The notes: generated by a model not told the origin, from the letters alone. A DNA stretch of 64,000 nucleotides from Rhodoligotrophos appendicifer (GCF_007474605.1 NZ_VHKL01000011.1:62001-126000), one strand, 5' to 3'. Shown: positions 18,249 through 27,469, numbered from the stretch's first letter. Program-made: numbers and translations.

Positions 18249-19117
18249 TTGGCAATTCCCTTCCCGATGAGGCCGTTGGGACGCAGCAGCAGCACGAGGA
18301 TCATTACCGCAAAGGCCACGCTGTCCTGGTATTCCGGCGCCAGAAGCTGCCCGCCGACCATCTCGACGACGCCGAGGCCGACGCCGCCGACCACGGCTCC
18401 CGCGATGCTGCCGAAGCCGCCCATGACCGCCGCTGCGAAGGCCTTGATGCCCACGGCCCCCATGTCGAAGGACACATAGATGATGGGCGCGTAGAGGACG
18501 CCGGCCGCGGCGCCGATTGCGGAGGCGATGGCAAAGGAAAAGGAGGAGGCAAAGCCGGCGTCGACGCCCATGAGCTGCGCGGTCTTCCTATCCTCGGCGA
18601 CGGCCCGCAAGGCGAGGCCGGTCCATGATTTGGTGAAGAACCACTGCAGGATGACGAGCAGCAGCACCATGAAGGCCAGGATGTAGAAATACATCGTCGG
18701 CAGCGGATAGCCGGCGAGGCGCGTGATGTCGTGGGCGAGGGGGATCTGGTAGACGACGGGGTTCGCCCCCCAGATCAGACGCGCCCCGTTGCTGAGCACC
18801 ATGCCGATGCCGAGCGTGAGCAGCACGAGATAGATGTCGCTCGCGCCCCGCCGGATGGCAGGGCGGAAAGCGATCCGCTCCAGAACGACGCCCAAGACCG
18901 CCGTCCCCGCGCAGGCGATCGCCAGCACCGCCAGGAACGGCATCTCCGGAAATGCCGTCAGCACGGAATAGCCGAAGAACGCGCCGATCATCATGAACTC
19001 GGCTTGCGCGAAGTTCACGAGACCCATGGCCCGGTAGATCATGCTGAATCCAATGGCCACGAGCCCGTAGATGCAGCCGATCGCGATGCCGCTGAAGATC
19101 TGAGCGACGAACGACAT
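18245..19117 (-). CDS. livH: Branched-chain amino acid-type ABC transporter permease
   Basis: 290 aa, about eight membrane segments. N-terminal AIGCIYGLVAIGFSMIYRAMGLVNFAQAEFMM and the EAA-like loop TGLALRAVAEDRKTAQLMGVD near 187-206 are typical of LivH. It lies 21 bp after the binding-protein stop and overlaps livM by 4 bp. Inner-membrane half of the importer. Confidence 0.9.
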   Translation of the reverse strand: MSFVAQIFSGIAIGCIYGLVAIGFSMIYRAMGLVNFAQAEFMMIGAFFGYSVLTAFPEMPFLAVLAIACAGTAVLGVVLERIAFRPAIRRGASDIYLVLLTLGIGMVLSNGARLIWGANPVVYQIPLAHDITRLAGYPLPTMYFYILAFMVLLLVILQWFFTKSWTGLALRAVAEDRKTAQLMGVDAGFASSFSFAIASAIGAAAGVLYAPIIYVSFDMGAVGIKAFAAAVMGGFGSIAGAVVGGVGLGVVEMVGGQLLAPEYQDSVAFAVMILVLLLRPNGLIGKGIAK

Positions 19118-19138
19118 GGAGGGTCCCCGTATGCAGGC

Positions 19139-20284
19139 CTACTCGACCAGCGTGTCGAGAACGGGCTTGCCGTCCTTCAGCTGGATGAAGGGCAAGGGAC
19201 GCTTCACGTCGCCATTCTCGGTGATCGTGATCTTGCCGGTGACGCCGTCGAAGTCCTTGGTCGCGTAGATCGCGTCGCGCACCGTTTCGCGGGTCACCTC
19301 GCCCTTTTCCTTGGCCCGGCGGATCGCATCGGCGACCACATAGATGGCGTCGTAGCCCATGCCCTCATACTGGCTCGGCGCCTTGCCCGCCCGCTTGGTC
19401 CAGGCTTCCACGAATGCGGCCGCCTTTGGACTGTCGATGGAGCCCGGCAGATAGTAGGTCGCCCCATAGGCGCCCTCCGACGCCGGCCCTGCGATCTCCT
19501 TGAATTGCGGGATCGCCGGTGCGGTATTGTTGAAATAGGGCTTGTCGATGCCGAGTTCGGCCATCTGCTTCACCATGAGCCCGGTATCGGTGTAGAAGCC
19601 GCTGATCACGATGAAATCCGGATTGGCCTTCTGGACCTCCGCCAGCATCGGCTTGAATTCCTTCGTCTGCGGATCGTAGGCCACATTGGCGAGGATCTCG
19701 ATGCCTTCAGACTTCAGCCCGGCGGCGATCGAATTGCCCAGGGATTGGCCGTAGCCATCATTGCGCGACAGCATGTAGACCGTCTTAGGCGCGTGCTTCT
19801 CCTTCAGCCAGCGGGCAATGGCGTTGCCCCAGAGGTCGGTGCTGAGACAGATGCGGGCGAACCATTCATTGCCGACACTCGTCAGTTTCGAATCCTGAGC
19901 CAAGGACGAGAGCACCGGAACCTTCAGGGGCCGGGTGGCCTCCGTCACCGCTTGGGTCTCGGCGCTGGTATGGCCGCCGACGATCACCATCACCTCGTCG
20001 CTGAGCGCCATGCGCCGCGCAGCCTGGGCGGCCTGGGCCGGATTGGCCGTGGAATCCGCGGGGATCAGCACGAGCTTGTCGTCGCCAAGGACGCCGCTGG
20101 CATTGATTTCCTCGACGGCGACCCGGGAGGCCTGCAACGGCTCCGAACCATAGACCGCCACAGGACCCGACAAGGGGCCGACGAACCCGATCTTGATGTC
20201 TTCCGCCTGGGCTCCGAGCGGAAGGCCCAGAAACGATGCAACGCTTGCCGTCAGCAGCAAACGGTAGAACTTCGACTTGGTCAT
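19139..20284 (-). CDS. Periplasmic substrate-binding protein of a HAAT-type ABC transporter
   Basis: 381 aa. The signal peptide (MTKSKFYRLLLTASVASFLG to LGAQA) is probably cleaved after AQA, near residue 27. The mature part is a Leu/Ile/Val-binding-type periplasmic-binding fold: EDIKIGFVGPLSGPVAVYG, then RVAVEEINASGVLGD and the second-domain segment SRNDGYGQSLGNSIAAGLKSEGIEI near 170-195. It supplies substrate to LivHM. Placed between livF and livH. The ligand cannot be deduced from sequence, but its operon implies the compound degraded by the HyuAB enzymes. Confidence 0.9.
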   Translation of the reverse strand: MTKSKFYRLLLTASVASFLGLPLGAQAEDIKIGFVGPLSGPVAVYGSEPLQASRVAVEEINASGVLGDDKLVLIPADSTANPAQAAQAARRMALSDEVMVIVGGHTSAETQAVTEATRPLKVPVLSSLAQDSKLTSVGNEWFARICLSTDLWGNAIARWLKEKHAPKTVYMLSRNDGYGQSLGNSIAAGLKSEGIEILANVAYDPQTKEFKPMLAEVQKANPDFIVISGFYTDTGLMVKQMAELGIDKPYFNNTAPAIPQFKEIAGPASEGAYGATYYLPGSIDSPKAAAFVEAWTKRAGKAPSQYEGMGYDAIYVVADAIRRAKEKGEVTRETVRDAIYATKDFDGVTGKITITENGDVKRPLPFIQLKDGKPVLDTLVE

Positions 20285-20327
20285 TGTTCTCCCTCCTCGT
20301 TTTCCGGGCAGCGATCCTGCCCGACCC

Positions 20328-21050
20328 TCACTTCGACACGCCGCCGAGATAGGCGGCGCGAATTCCCTCGCTGTCGCGAAGCTCGGCAGATGTGCCCTGC
20401 ATCACGATGCGCCCCCGCTCCATGACGTAGGCGCGCTGCGACACTTCCAATGCAGCCTCGGCATTCTGCTCGACGAGAAGAATGGTCACCTGCTCGGCCG
20501 CCAGCTTCGTGACCGTCTCGAACACCATTTCAACCAGGATGGGTGCGAGCCCCATGGATGGTTCGTCCAGCAGCAGGAGCTTCGGCTTGGCCATCAGGGC
20601 CCGGCTGATCGCCAACATCTGCTGCTCGCCTCCGGACAAGGTGCCGCCTGCCTGGTTCTGGCGCTCCTTCAATCGCGGAAACATCTCGAAGGCGCGCTCG
20701 ATTTCCGAGCGCTGGAAGCTCCGCTTCCGCGAATAGGCGCCCATGAGCAGATTTTCCTTCACCGTCAGCTGAGGGAAGATGCTGCGCCCTTCCGGCACCG
20801 TGGCGATCCCCGCCCGGACCACGGCTGCCGGCGACTGGCCTTGAATCTCCTGACCGGCAAAGATCACCTTCCCCTGCCTCGCCTTCAGCTCCCCCGAAAT
20901 CGTGCGGATGGTCGTCGTCTTGCCCGCACCGTTGCTGCCCAGGAGACAGACGACTTCCCCCTCGTTGATCGTCAGGTCGACGCCGACCAGCACATCGCTG
21001 CGGATGTAGCCGGCATTCACGCCTGACAGTCTGAGCAGCTCGTTCGGCAT
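20328..21050 (-). CDS. livF: Branched-chain amino acid-type ABC transporter ATP-binding protein
   Basis: 240 aa from MPNELLRLSGVNAGYI, preceded by GGGAGGGA. An ATG at 21125 that overlaps the ligase stop is possible but would add 25 residues not typical of LivF. Walker A GSNGAGKTTTIRTISG near 37-52, VPEGRSIFPQLTVKENL near 91-107, signature LSGGEQQMLAISRAL near 134-148 and Walker B KLLLLDEPSMG near 154-164 are complete. Second ATPase of the importer. Confidence 0.88.
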   Translation of the reverse strand: MPNELLRLSGVNAGYIRSDVLVGVDLTINEGEVVCLLGSNGAGKTTTIRTISGELKARQGKVIFAGQEIQGQSPAAVVRAGIATVPEGRSIFPQLTVKENLLMGAYSRKRSFQRSEIERAFEMFPRLKERQNQAGGTLSGGEQQMLAISRALMAKPKLLLLDEPSMGLAPILVEMVFETVTKLAAEQVTILLVEQNAEAALEVSQRAYVMERGRIVMQGTSAELRDSEGIRAAYLGGVSK

Positions 21051-21124
21051 TCCCTCCCCGTGCCGGTCCAGATCCGGCAAAATGGCACTTTGACCCTGGC
21101 CTCCGCCCTGCAGATGCAGGGGCA

Positions 21125-22786
21125 TCAGGTCCAGCGGTTCTCCACGAAATCATAGGTCGCGCTCGGGCTTGCCTCCTCTTCCCGCAGCAGGACCTGCTTG
21201 GCGATCTTCTCCGACGGCGTCTTGGGCAGCGGGCCCCGATAGGCGAGGTATCTGGGCACCTTGAACCTGGCGAGCTTCTGCGCGCAGAAATCGAAGATCT
21301 CCTTGGGCGGGACGGTGTCGGCGGTAAAGCCGTCGCCGAGGACGATGAACGCCTTCACCTCTTCGCCGCGCATCTCGTCGGGGACCGGAACGGCTGCGGC
21401 CTCGACGATCTGGGGCGCCGATCGTAGGACCGACTCAACCTCGCTGGCCGCGATGTTCTCGCCGGCCCGCCGGATCATGTCCTTGAGCCGTCCCACGATA
21501 TAATAGAAGCCCTCCTCGTCCTGGCGCGCCAGATCACCGGTGCGGAACCACCCGTCGTCGAAGGCTGCAGTCGTGGCTTCCGGCTTGTTGTGATAGCCGA
21601 GCAGGATGCCGGGTCCGCGGATCTGCAACTCGCCCGCTTCGCCTGCTGCCAGCACCCGGCCGTCGGGGCCAACGATCCGTGCCTCCCGGAACGGGCTGGG
21701 TCGGCCGCAGGACCCCGATCCCACCATCTGCGTGGCTTCCATCGGCATGAACATGCCGGAGCCGATCTCGGTCATGCCGAAGGCTTCGCGCGCGATGACG
21801 TCGTATCGCTCCTCGAGGGCCTGGTGCGTCTCGCGGCTCAAGCCATAAACATTGACGCGGATGATCTCGTTGTCGGCATCCTCCGGCTCCGGCGGCCGCT
21901 TGAACACGATCTCCGGAAACAGGGTGAAGTGGATGCGAAAGTCCCGGACCCAGTGCATGAACCGGCTGGCGCTTTGCCGGCGAGCGGTAAACAGCGTGCC
22001 ACGATGGAGAAGCGTCATGAGCAGAAGCCACTGGGGATCCATGTAGAAGAACGGCACGGCGGCGAGGATGTGCTTGTATTTACGTCCGTCGCGGAAGGCG
22101 TTCACCGTTCCGCTGGTCACCCAATAGCGATGCGTCAGCAGACATCCCTTCGGCATGCCGGTGGTGCCGGAGGTGTATTGAATATTGAGCAGCCGGTCGG
22201 GCTCGATCGTCGCGAGCGCGGGCAGATCGGCAGAGGATTTCGTGCCCGCTTCGGATATTTGGTCCCAGGAATGCCGGCCACCTGCCGCCTTTCCCACGAC
22301 GATCGTTCGATCATCCGCGGGCCGCCCCTGGCCAACCGGGATCTGCTCGATGACGGCGACCGCATCCTCATGGAGGCACAGCCACTCCGCCCCGGCGTCG
22401 CCGAGGACATAGGCCACTTCGCGACTCGTATACCCGATGTTGAGGGGGATCATGACCGCACCCAGCCGTCCCAGGGCGAGCCAGGTGATCGGGAAGGCCA
22501 CGATGTTCGGAAGCATGACGCCCACGCGCGTTCCCGGGCCGATTCCAAGGGCCGAAAATCCACGGGCCAGCCCATGGACGGATCGCAGCAGCTCGGCATA
22601 GGTGAGGGACACGCCCTCCTCGAAGAAGTTCAGCGCCACGGTGTCGGGAACAGCAGCGGCCGCGTCCTCCAGGATCGTGGGCACGTTCGGCGGCAAAGGC
22701 GCGGATTCGATGAGCCTGATCCGCTCTTCGACCGGCGTCACGCTCTGCGCAAGGATGTCTCGTCTCTTCATGCCCACCCGCTTCAT
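21125..22786 (-). CDS. AMP-forming acyl-CoA ligase (CaiC-like)
   Basis: 553 aa adenylate-forming enzyme. It has the phosphate loop YTSGTTGMPKGCLLTH near 208-223, the GMTEIGSG A5-type motif near 338-345, the WFRTGDLARQDEEGFYYIVGRLKDMIRRAGENI hinge region near 420-452 (quoted in part) and the catalytic Lys segment KTPSEKIAKQ near 520. Closest in character to crotonobetaine/carnitine- or other carboxylate-CoA ligases. It converts a carboxylic acid to a CoA thioester with ATP. First gene of the twelve-gene operon. A second ATG (22771) is an alternative start. Confidence 0.87.
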   Translation of the reverse strand: MKRVGMKRRDILAQSVTPVEERIRLIESAPLPPNVPTILEDAAAAVPDTVALNFFEEGVSLTYAELLRSVHGLARGFSALGIGPGTRVGVMLPNIVAFPITWLALGRLGAVMIPLNIGYTSREVAYVLGDAGAEWLCLHEDAVAVIEQIPVGQGRPADDRTIVVGKAAGGRHSWDQISEAGTKSSADLPALATIEPDRLLNIQYTSGTTGMPKGCLLTHRYWVTSGTVNAFRDGRKYKHILAAVPFFYMDPQWLLLMTLLHRGTLFTARRQSASRFMHWVRDFRIHFTLFPEIVFKRPPEPEDADNEIIRVNVYGLSRETHQALEERYDVIAREAFGMTEIGSGMFMPMEATQMVGSGSCGRPSPFREARIVGPDGRVLAAGEAGELQIRGPGILLGYHNKPEATTAAFDDGWFRTGDLARQDEEGFYYIVGRLKDMIRRAGENIAASEVESVLRSAPQIVEAAAVPVPDEMRGEEVKAFIVLGDGFTADTVPPKEIFDFCAQKLARFKVPRYLAYRGPLPKTPSEKIAKQVLLREEEASPSATYDFVENRWT

Positions 22787-22933
22787 CGCCCGCGCTCAGT
22801 CCTGGCCGCGACGCCAGACCGGACGGTCCCCTGTCGATCTGCCGCCGGCTTGCCGCCTGCGTGCCGAGCCGCCTCGACAGACTCGTGCTCAGCGGTCTCA
22901 TTGCAGCGTTGCGAAACAAATTTGTCAAGAAGG

Positions 22934-22949
22934 TAATTTTAGGAAATTA
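22934..22949. promoter_or_regulatory. Inverted repeat TAATTT-TAGG-AAATTA, candidate RpiR-family operator
   Basis: Perfect 6-bp arms with a 4-bp spacer lie between the divergent acyl-CoA ligase (22786) and regulator (23046) starts. Some RpiR-family proteins (e.g. HexR) bind AT-rich TAATT/AATTA palindromes, so this is a plausible operator for the adjacent regulator. Only symmetry and position support it. Confidence 0.45.
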
Positions 22950-23045
22950 TGGTTCTCCGGCGAAAAGCCGGGACGCGCCGCCGTCAGGAACCCCATGGCC
23001 TGACGCGTCAACTCTCCTGTAGAGAGAGCGCAGAGGAGGACGGGC

Positions 23046-23936
23046 ATGAATCGAGAATCGCTCCAGGAACTGATCGAGCAGAGTTATCCAAGCCTGACAC
23101 CGCAGATCAGGCGTGCTGCAAAATACGTCCTCTCGGCGCCCACCGAGATCGCGCTTTATCCGATGCGGACGATCGCGCAGAGCGCCAAGGTCAGCCCCTC
23201 GGCACTCGTCCGCCTCGCCACCCAGCTCGGGTTCGACAGCTATAATGATTTCCGCGACCTGTTCCGGCAGGAGATCTCCCGGGCACCCGGCCCCGGCCGT
23301 TACGCGGCCGACGCCGAGCAGCTGGTCGCGTCCCGCGGCGAGGATCCTCTCACCGAAAAGGCGCGCAGTGCCATCACCACCATGCTGGCATCGACCGCCG
23401 AACAGTTCGGTCCGGATCTGATCGGGAAAATCGAGAAGGCGGCTCAGTGCATCCTGGATGCAAAGACCGTCTATCTGATCGCCTTCCGCAACAATCATGC
23501 GGCGGCCTTCTTCTTTTTCTACGTCGCGCGCCTCCTCAGGAAGGGGATCATCCTGGTCGAGGGCAGCCACGGCATGCTCATCGATGAGCTCAGCGCCATC
23601 GAGCCGGGCGATTGCGCCCTGGTGATGAGCTACGAACCCTATGCCCTGGATGCGGTGAAGGCGTCGATGTTCGCCAAGGAGGCCGGGGCAAAGGTCATCG
23701 CATTGACGGACAGCACCCTGTCACCCGTCGCGTCCGGTGCCGAGCATGTGCTGGTGACGCCCCGGGTCAGCGTCTCGTTCTACCAGTCTTCCATCCCGAC
23801 CATGGCGGTGCTGGAGACATTGATCTATTTCCTCGTCGCCGGCGGGGGCACGGAAGCGGTTCAGCGCGTGTCGAAGGAATTCCAGCAGTTGGCGGCCCAG
23901 GGCGCTTATTGGGACGAGGGTCCGAACCGTCTTTGA
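23046..23936 (+). CDS. MurR/RpiR-family transcriptional regulator
   Basis: 296 aa. N-terminal HTH_6 domain (about 1-80) includes SLTPQIRRAAKYVLSAPTEIALYPMRTIAQSAKVSPSALVRLATQLGFDSYNDFR (quoted in part by family landmarks). The SIS domain at about 115-260 contains KTVYLIAFRNNHAAAFFFFY and CALVMSYEPYALDAVKASMFAKEAGAKVIALTD. SIS domains sense phosphosugars in classical members, but RpiR proteins also control amino acid and hydantoin-like catabolism. Divergent from the liv/hyu operon and its most likely regulator. The start is preceded by GAGGAGG. Confidence 0.88.
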   Translation: MNRESLQELIEQSYPSLTPQIRRAAKYVLSAPTEIALYPMRTIAQSAKVSPSALVRLATQLGFDSYNDFRDLFRQEISRAPGPGRYAADAEQLVASRGEDPLTEKARSAITTMLASTAEQFGPDLIGKIEKAAQCILDAKTVYLIAFRNNHAAAFFFFYVARLLRKGIILVEGSHGMLIDELSAIEPGDCALVMSYEPYALDAVKASMFAKEAGAKVIALTDSTLSPVASGAEHVLVTPRVSVSFYQSSIPTMAVLETLIYFLVAGGGTEAVQRVSKEFQQLAAQGAYWDEGPNRL

Positions 23937-24079
23937 CGCCTGGGGGTGGGACAGAGTTCGGCGCGGCCGTCTCGCGCCTGGTGTCGCTGGTTGACAGTGG
24001 AAGATGAGGCTGGATCCGACGGACACGACCTCACCCCTATTTTTTGGGATCGGGATCGATCCCCCGGCGTTGAGGTGAG

Positions 24080-25387
24080 ATGTTCGATCCGCAAGACTGG
24101 TATCCCGACACCTATATCGTTGTTCTCACCGGGATGGGTTTCCTTGTCGCGCTGGTCGCGTGGCTGCCGCTGGCGCTCAAGCGCCTACCGCTGTCGCTGC
24201 CCATCGTCTGCATCGCGCTGGGTGCAGCGCTGTTCCTGATTCCGAGGGTCCCCGACAAGCCGCTGCCGGTGGCCTTCCCGGACATCACAGAGCGTGTGAC
24301 CGAGTTCGTCGTGATCATCGCGCTGATGGGGGCCGGGCTCAAGCTCGACCGGGTGTTCAGTGTCCGGCACTGGTCGGTGACGTGGCGCCTGCTCGCCATC
24401 ACAATGCCCCTCAGCATCGGCGCCATCACCCTCATCGGCGCAGGGTGGATCGGGCTGCCCTGGATCATCGCCCTGCTGCTGGGGGCGAGCCTGGCTCCGA
24501 CGGATCCCGTCCTTGCCGCTGACGTGCAAGTCGGACCACCAAAGACCGGCGAGGAGGACGAGGTGAGGTTCGGCCTTACCTCCGAGGCTGGGTTGAATGA
24601 CGGGCTGGCCTTTCCGTTCGTGAACCTCGCCATTGCGCTCGGCCTTGCCGCCTCCACCGGCGAACCCTGGGCGCTGGAGTGGTTCACCCATAATGTCCTG
24701 TGGGAGATCGGCGCCGGCATCGCCGGCGGCTGGCTGGTCGGCCGGGCCTTCGGCTGGCTGACCTTCCACGTCCCTGCCGACACCAAACTCTCGCAGACGG
24801 GTGACGGGCTGATCGCGATCGCGGCAACCTTCATCTCCTACGGCCTCACCGAGATGATCCAGTGCTACGGCTTCCTTGCCGTCTTCGTGACGGCGCTGAC
24901 GCTGCGGCATGCACATCGCAACCATGATTTTCATCGCGAGATGCACGAGGTCACCGAACAGATCGAGCGGCTGGCGATGATGGTCCTGCTGCTGCTGTTC
25001 GGCGGCTCACTGGTGAGCGGACTGCTCACCCCGCTCACCTGGGTCGAGGTCCTGGCCGCCGTCGTCATCCTGCTGGTCGTGCGGCCGTTGGCCGGGCTTG
25101 TCGGCCTGATCGGGCTGGAGGCGACATGGACCGAGAAGCTGACGCTTGCCTTTTTCGGCATCCGCGGGGTCGGCTCCTTCTACTACCTCGCCTATGGGCT
25201 CAACCACATGGAGGTGGCGGACGGCGAGCGGCTCTGGGCAATTGTCGGGCTCGTCGTGCTGCTGTCCATCCTGCTGCATGGGCTCACGGTCACGCCGATC
25301 ATGCGGCAGCTCGACCGGTCGCGAGGGCGCGATCCGGATGCCGACGACGCCATTCCGCCCCCCGGCCTGCAGGGACCGGCGGCCTGA
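24080..25387 (+). CDS. CPA1-type Na+/H+ antiporter (NhaP-like)
   Basis: 435 aa integral membrane protein with 12-13 hydrophobic segments. The antiporter core contains GASLAPTDPVLAADVQVGPP near 141-160 (the TD/DP ion-binding helix), EDEVRFGLTSEAGLNDGLAFPFV near 166-188 (the ND motif of CPA1 exchangers) and FFGIRGVGSFYYLAYGLN near 356-373. No large C-terminal regulatory domain. A GAGGTGAG ribosome binding site precedes the ATG. It probably exchanges cytoplasmic Na+ or K+ for protons and works in pH or salt homeostasis. It stands alone between the regulator and sodC. Confidence 0.88.
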   Translation: MFDPQDWYPDTYIVVLTGMGFLVALVAWLPLALKRLPLSLPIVCIALGAALFLIPRVPDKPLPVAFPDITERVTEFVVIIALMGAGLKLDRVFSVRHWSVTWRLLAITMPLSIGAITLIGAGWIGLPWIIALLLGASLAPTDPVLAADVQVGPPKTGEEDEVRFGLTSEAGLNDGLAFPFVNLAIALGLAASTGEPWALEWFTHNVLWEIGAGIAGGWLVGRAFGWLTFHVPADTKLSQTGDGLIAIAATFISYGLTEMIQCYGFLAVFVTALTLRHAHRNHDFHREMHEVTEQIERLAMMVLLLLFGGSLVSGLLTPLTWVEVLAAVVILLVVRPLAGLVGLIGLEATWTEKLTLAFFGIRGVGSFYYLAYGLNHMEVADGERLWAIVGLVVLLSILLHGLTVTPIMRQLDRSRGRDPDADDAIPPPGLQGPAA

Positions 25388-25447
25388 CCTGGCGAGGGGA
25401 CCCATGGCGCCGAGTGCCGACCATGGCCCTCCCGATCATTTCTTTGC

Positions 25448-25978
25448 TCAGGGCTTTTGAATGACACCACAGGCGATCCGGTCGCCAGCAGCACCGGACG
25501 GTTGCGAGATGTAGTCGTCCGTCTTGGAGTGAACGACAATGGCCGAGCCGTCGGCATCGAATATGGGAGCCTCACCGCCTTCAAGGCTCAGCTGGTCGTT
25601 GAAGACCTCGACCGTCATCGAGCGATCCGCAGCTGCCCACTGGTTCGGCATGTCACCGGCATGAGGACCCTTCTCACTCATGTACCCGTGCTCGTTCCCC
25701 CGGGGCGCATAATGGCCACCGGCGGAGGAGAATTCCGTCGCGGGATCGCATTCGCCGATCTCATGAATGTGAAACCCGTGCATGCCCGGCTCCAGGTCGG
25801 AGAAGCTCGCCCGGATGAGAACGCCACGAGGGGTTTTCGCCAAAGTGGCCGAGCCGATCATCTTGCCCTCGGCGTTGATAAACTCCGCCTTCGCATCAGC
25901 CGCCGGGGGGTTCACCTCCTGCGCCAGGCCCAGATTGGTCGAGGCAGCCAGGATGGCGGTCGCAAGGATCATTTTCAT
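25448..25978 (-). CDS. sodC: Periplasmic Cu/Zn superoxide dismutase
   Basis: 176 aa. The signal peptide is MKMILATAILAASTNLGLAQ. Metal ligands are visible: GFHIHEIGECD near 68-78 (two Cu His), GGHYAPRGNEHGY near 86-98 (bridging/Zn His), KGPHAGDMPN near 101-110, and VVHSKTDDYIS near 147-157 (Cu His). The disulfide cysteines are in GECDP and RIACGVI. It converts superoxide to peroxide outside the cytoplasm, a common asset in phototrophs. Monocistronic by position. Confidence 0.93.
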   Translation of the reverse strand: MKMILATAILAASTNLGLAQEVNPPAADAKAEFINAEGKMIGSATLAKTPRGVLIRASFSDLEPGMHGFHIHEIGECDPATEFSSAGGHYAPRGNEHGYMSEKGPHAGDMPNQWAAADRSMTVEVFNDQLSLEGGEAPIFDADGSAIVVHSKTDDYISQPSGAAGDRIACGVIQKP

Positions 25979-26296
25979 CGCAGTCTTCCTTTCGAAAAAT
26001 GATGGCGGGCACGATGGTTCGCGCCCCCTCCGGAGGGCATGGTTTGCGCGCCTGCTCTGGAAGGAATGGCAGATCCCGGCCAGGGTTCCGGCGGGGAGAC
26101 CGCTCGGCCGCTCACAAAGGGATCATCTGGACATAGGGAACCGAAGACCTGCAGTTCCGTTCGCTCCAGGGGGCTGGCGGCTCCGTGGACATCACGATGC
26201 TCCCGCATCTTTGGCTTGGCGATGTCCGATGCGCCGGCCCTGTCCGCCCAATCACTCGTCATGGCCGTGCGGCCCACACTCATGCAGGAGGAAATG
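25979..26296. other. Intergenic region, divergent promoters of sodC and a small secreted protein
   Basis: About 320 bp between sodC (minus strand) and the 93-aa ORF (plus strand). The plus frame is open upstream of the small ORF but reads as non-protein-like sequence. I see no RNA gene or clear operator. Confidence 0.5.
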
Positions 26297-26578
26297 ATGC
26301 CCCGAAAGATGACCGGTCCGATCCTGGTGATCCTCATGGCAGCGTTCGCGTCGACGGCCGAGGCCGCGAATGAGGACCAACTCCGAACGGACAAGGATTG
26401 CACCGCGACGCTGAGCGAGTCTCCCCCTGCGGGCGCCGCCGGGCCTCAGGCGGGACTGGCGGAGTGCGAAGGCGTCATCGAACCGCCTCGGGTGGGGGAT
26501 GCGGAACTCGTCACCGAGCCTCCCGAGGTCGGCGCGATGCCGGTCATCCGGCCCGGAGAATTGCCCGCACAAAAGTGA
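26297..26578 (+). CDS. Small secreted protein of unknown function
   Basis: 93 aa. The start was chosen at the second of two adjacent ATG codons because AGGAGG lies 5 bp before it. A clear signal peptide (MPRKMTGPILVILMAAFAST to AEA) is followed by a short acidic, Pro/Glu-rich mature part with two cysteines (KDCTAT and AECEGV) that could form a disulfide. No family recognised. Similar tiny secreted proteins are common in rhizobial genomes. Confidence 0.6.
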   Translation: MPRKMTGPILVILMAAFASTAEAANEDQLRTDKDCTATLSESPPAGAAGPQAGLAECEGVIEPPRVGDAELVTEPPEVGAMPVIRPGELPAQK

Positions 26579-26761
26579 ACGTGCCTGATGATTTCAGCTC
26601 GTCGGGCAGCGTCGCCGAAGAGCTCGACCCCTTCATCACTCCCTGCCAGGGCAGTCAGATCGCGGCGACTCCTTGCTTTACTCCAGAGCGCCGGCCTCCG
26701 GACAACGGATCGCCTCCCGGATCTTCTCCAAAGGGGCTGCGTGCGGAGGCAGGCTTCTTCC

Positions 26762-27469
26762 TCAAGGCGCTCCGGTGACGGCGAAAGGCTCCGTAGACAG
26801 TCGCATGCGTTCCGTTTCGACTGCAAACACAAGCTTCTCACCGGCCGGGCGGTTGGGAACCGTCACCTTCTGATCCACGCGGCCTGCGGCATCGGCAACG
26901 GCGCTGCCGAGGAGCTCCTGTTGCCCCGTGGCGGCGGTCGCGTAGATCTTCACCGCCACGTCGCCGCGAAATCCGGACGCGCGGATCTCGACCTGATCGC
27001 CAGGCCGTCCTGCCTGGGGGGTGACCATTGCCTCGGCCCCCGTCTCCGGAGGGGGCGCCTTCACGCCAGGCAAGCCCAGGCTCTCGCCGAACTCCAGAAT
27101 GTCACGGTTGAGATCGGGCTCATCGCGCAGGAAATCCGACACCGACTTTCCCGCGCGGCCTGCCGCATCCTTGATTTGATCGCCGGCGTCGCGCACCGCG
27201 TTGCGCGCGTTCTCGGACAGGGAGCCGCCGAGGAACCCCGGCATGTCCACGACCATGCCCGCTGCCAATGGGCCACTCTGCAGATTCGGATTGGCGCCTT
27301 GCAGGTCGTCCAGCGCCACGTCGCAGCGCAGTGCAATCGCCTGCATTGTTTCACCTGCGGCGGCCTTCGTCTGAGCGCCACACGAGTTCGCCTGCGCAGG
27401 GATCGGCGCCAGCAAAGCCAGTCCGGTCAGCAGCGAGGGTAAGAGAATTCTTCGCGCCGTCATCCTCAT
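26762..27469 (-). CDS. Exported protein with an N-terminal LysM-like domain
   Basis: 235 aa. Signal peptide MRMTARRILLPSLLTGLALL to IPAQA. Residues 30-78 (NSCGAQTKAAAGETMQAIAL, RCDVALDDLQGANPNL, GPLAAGMVVDMPG) resemble a divergent LysM peptidoglycan-binding repeat. A helical middle (82-125) is followed by a C-terminal beta domain beginning VTPQAGRPGDQVEIRASGF near 148 that looks Ig- or IPT-like. Likely periplasmic or cell-wall associated. Function unknown; the assignment rests on the LysM pattern. Confidence 0.65.
   Translation of the reverse strand: MRMTARRILLPSLLTGLALLAPIPAQANSCGAQTKAAAGETMQAIALRCDVALDDLQGANPNLQSGPLAAGMVVDMPGFLGGSLSENARNAVRDAGDQIKDAAGRAGKSVSDFLRDEPDLNRDILEFGESLGLPGVKAPPPETGAEAMVTPQAGRPGDQVEIRASGFRGDVAVKIYATAATGQQELLGSAVADAAGRVDQKVTVPNRPAGEKLVFAVETERMRLSTEPFAVTGAP

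Noticed and set aside
26039-26296. N-terminal extension of the small secreted protein
   Set aside because: The extension hides the signal peptide and ignores the AGGAGG before ATG 26297.
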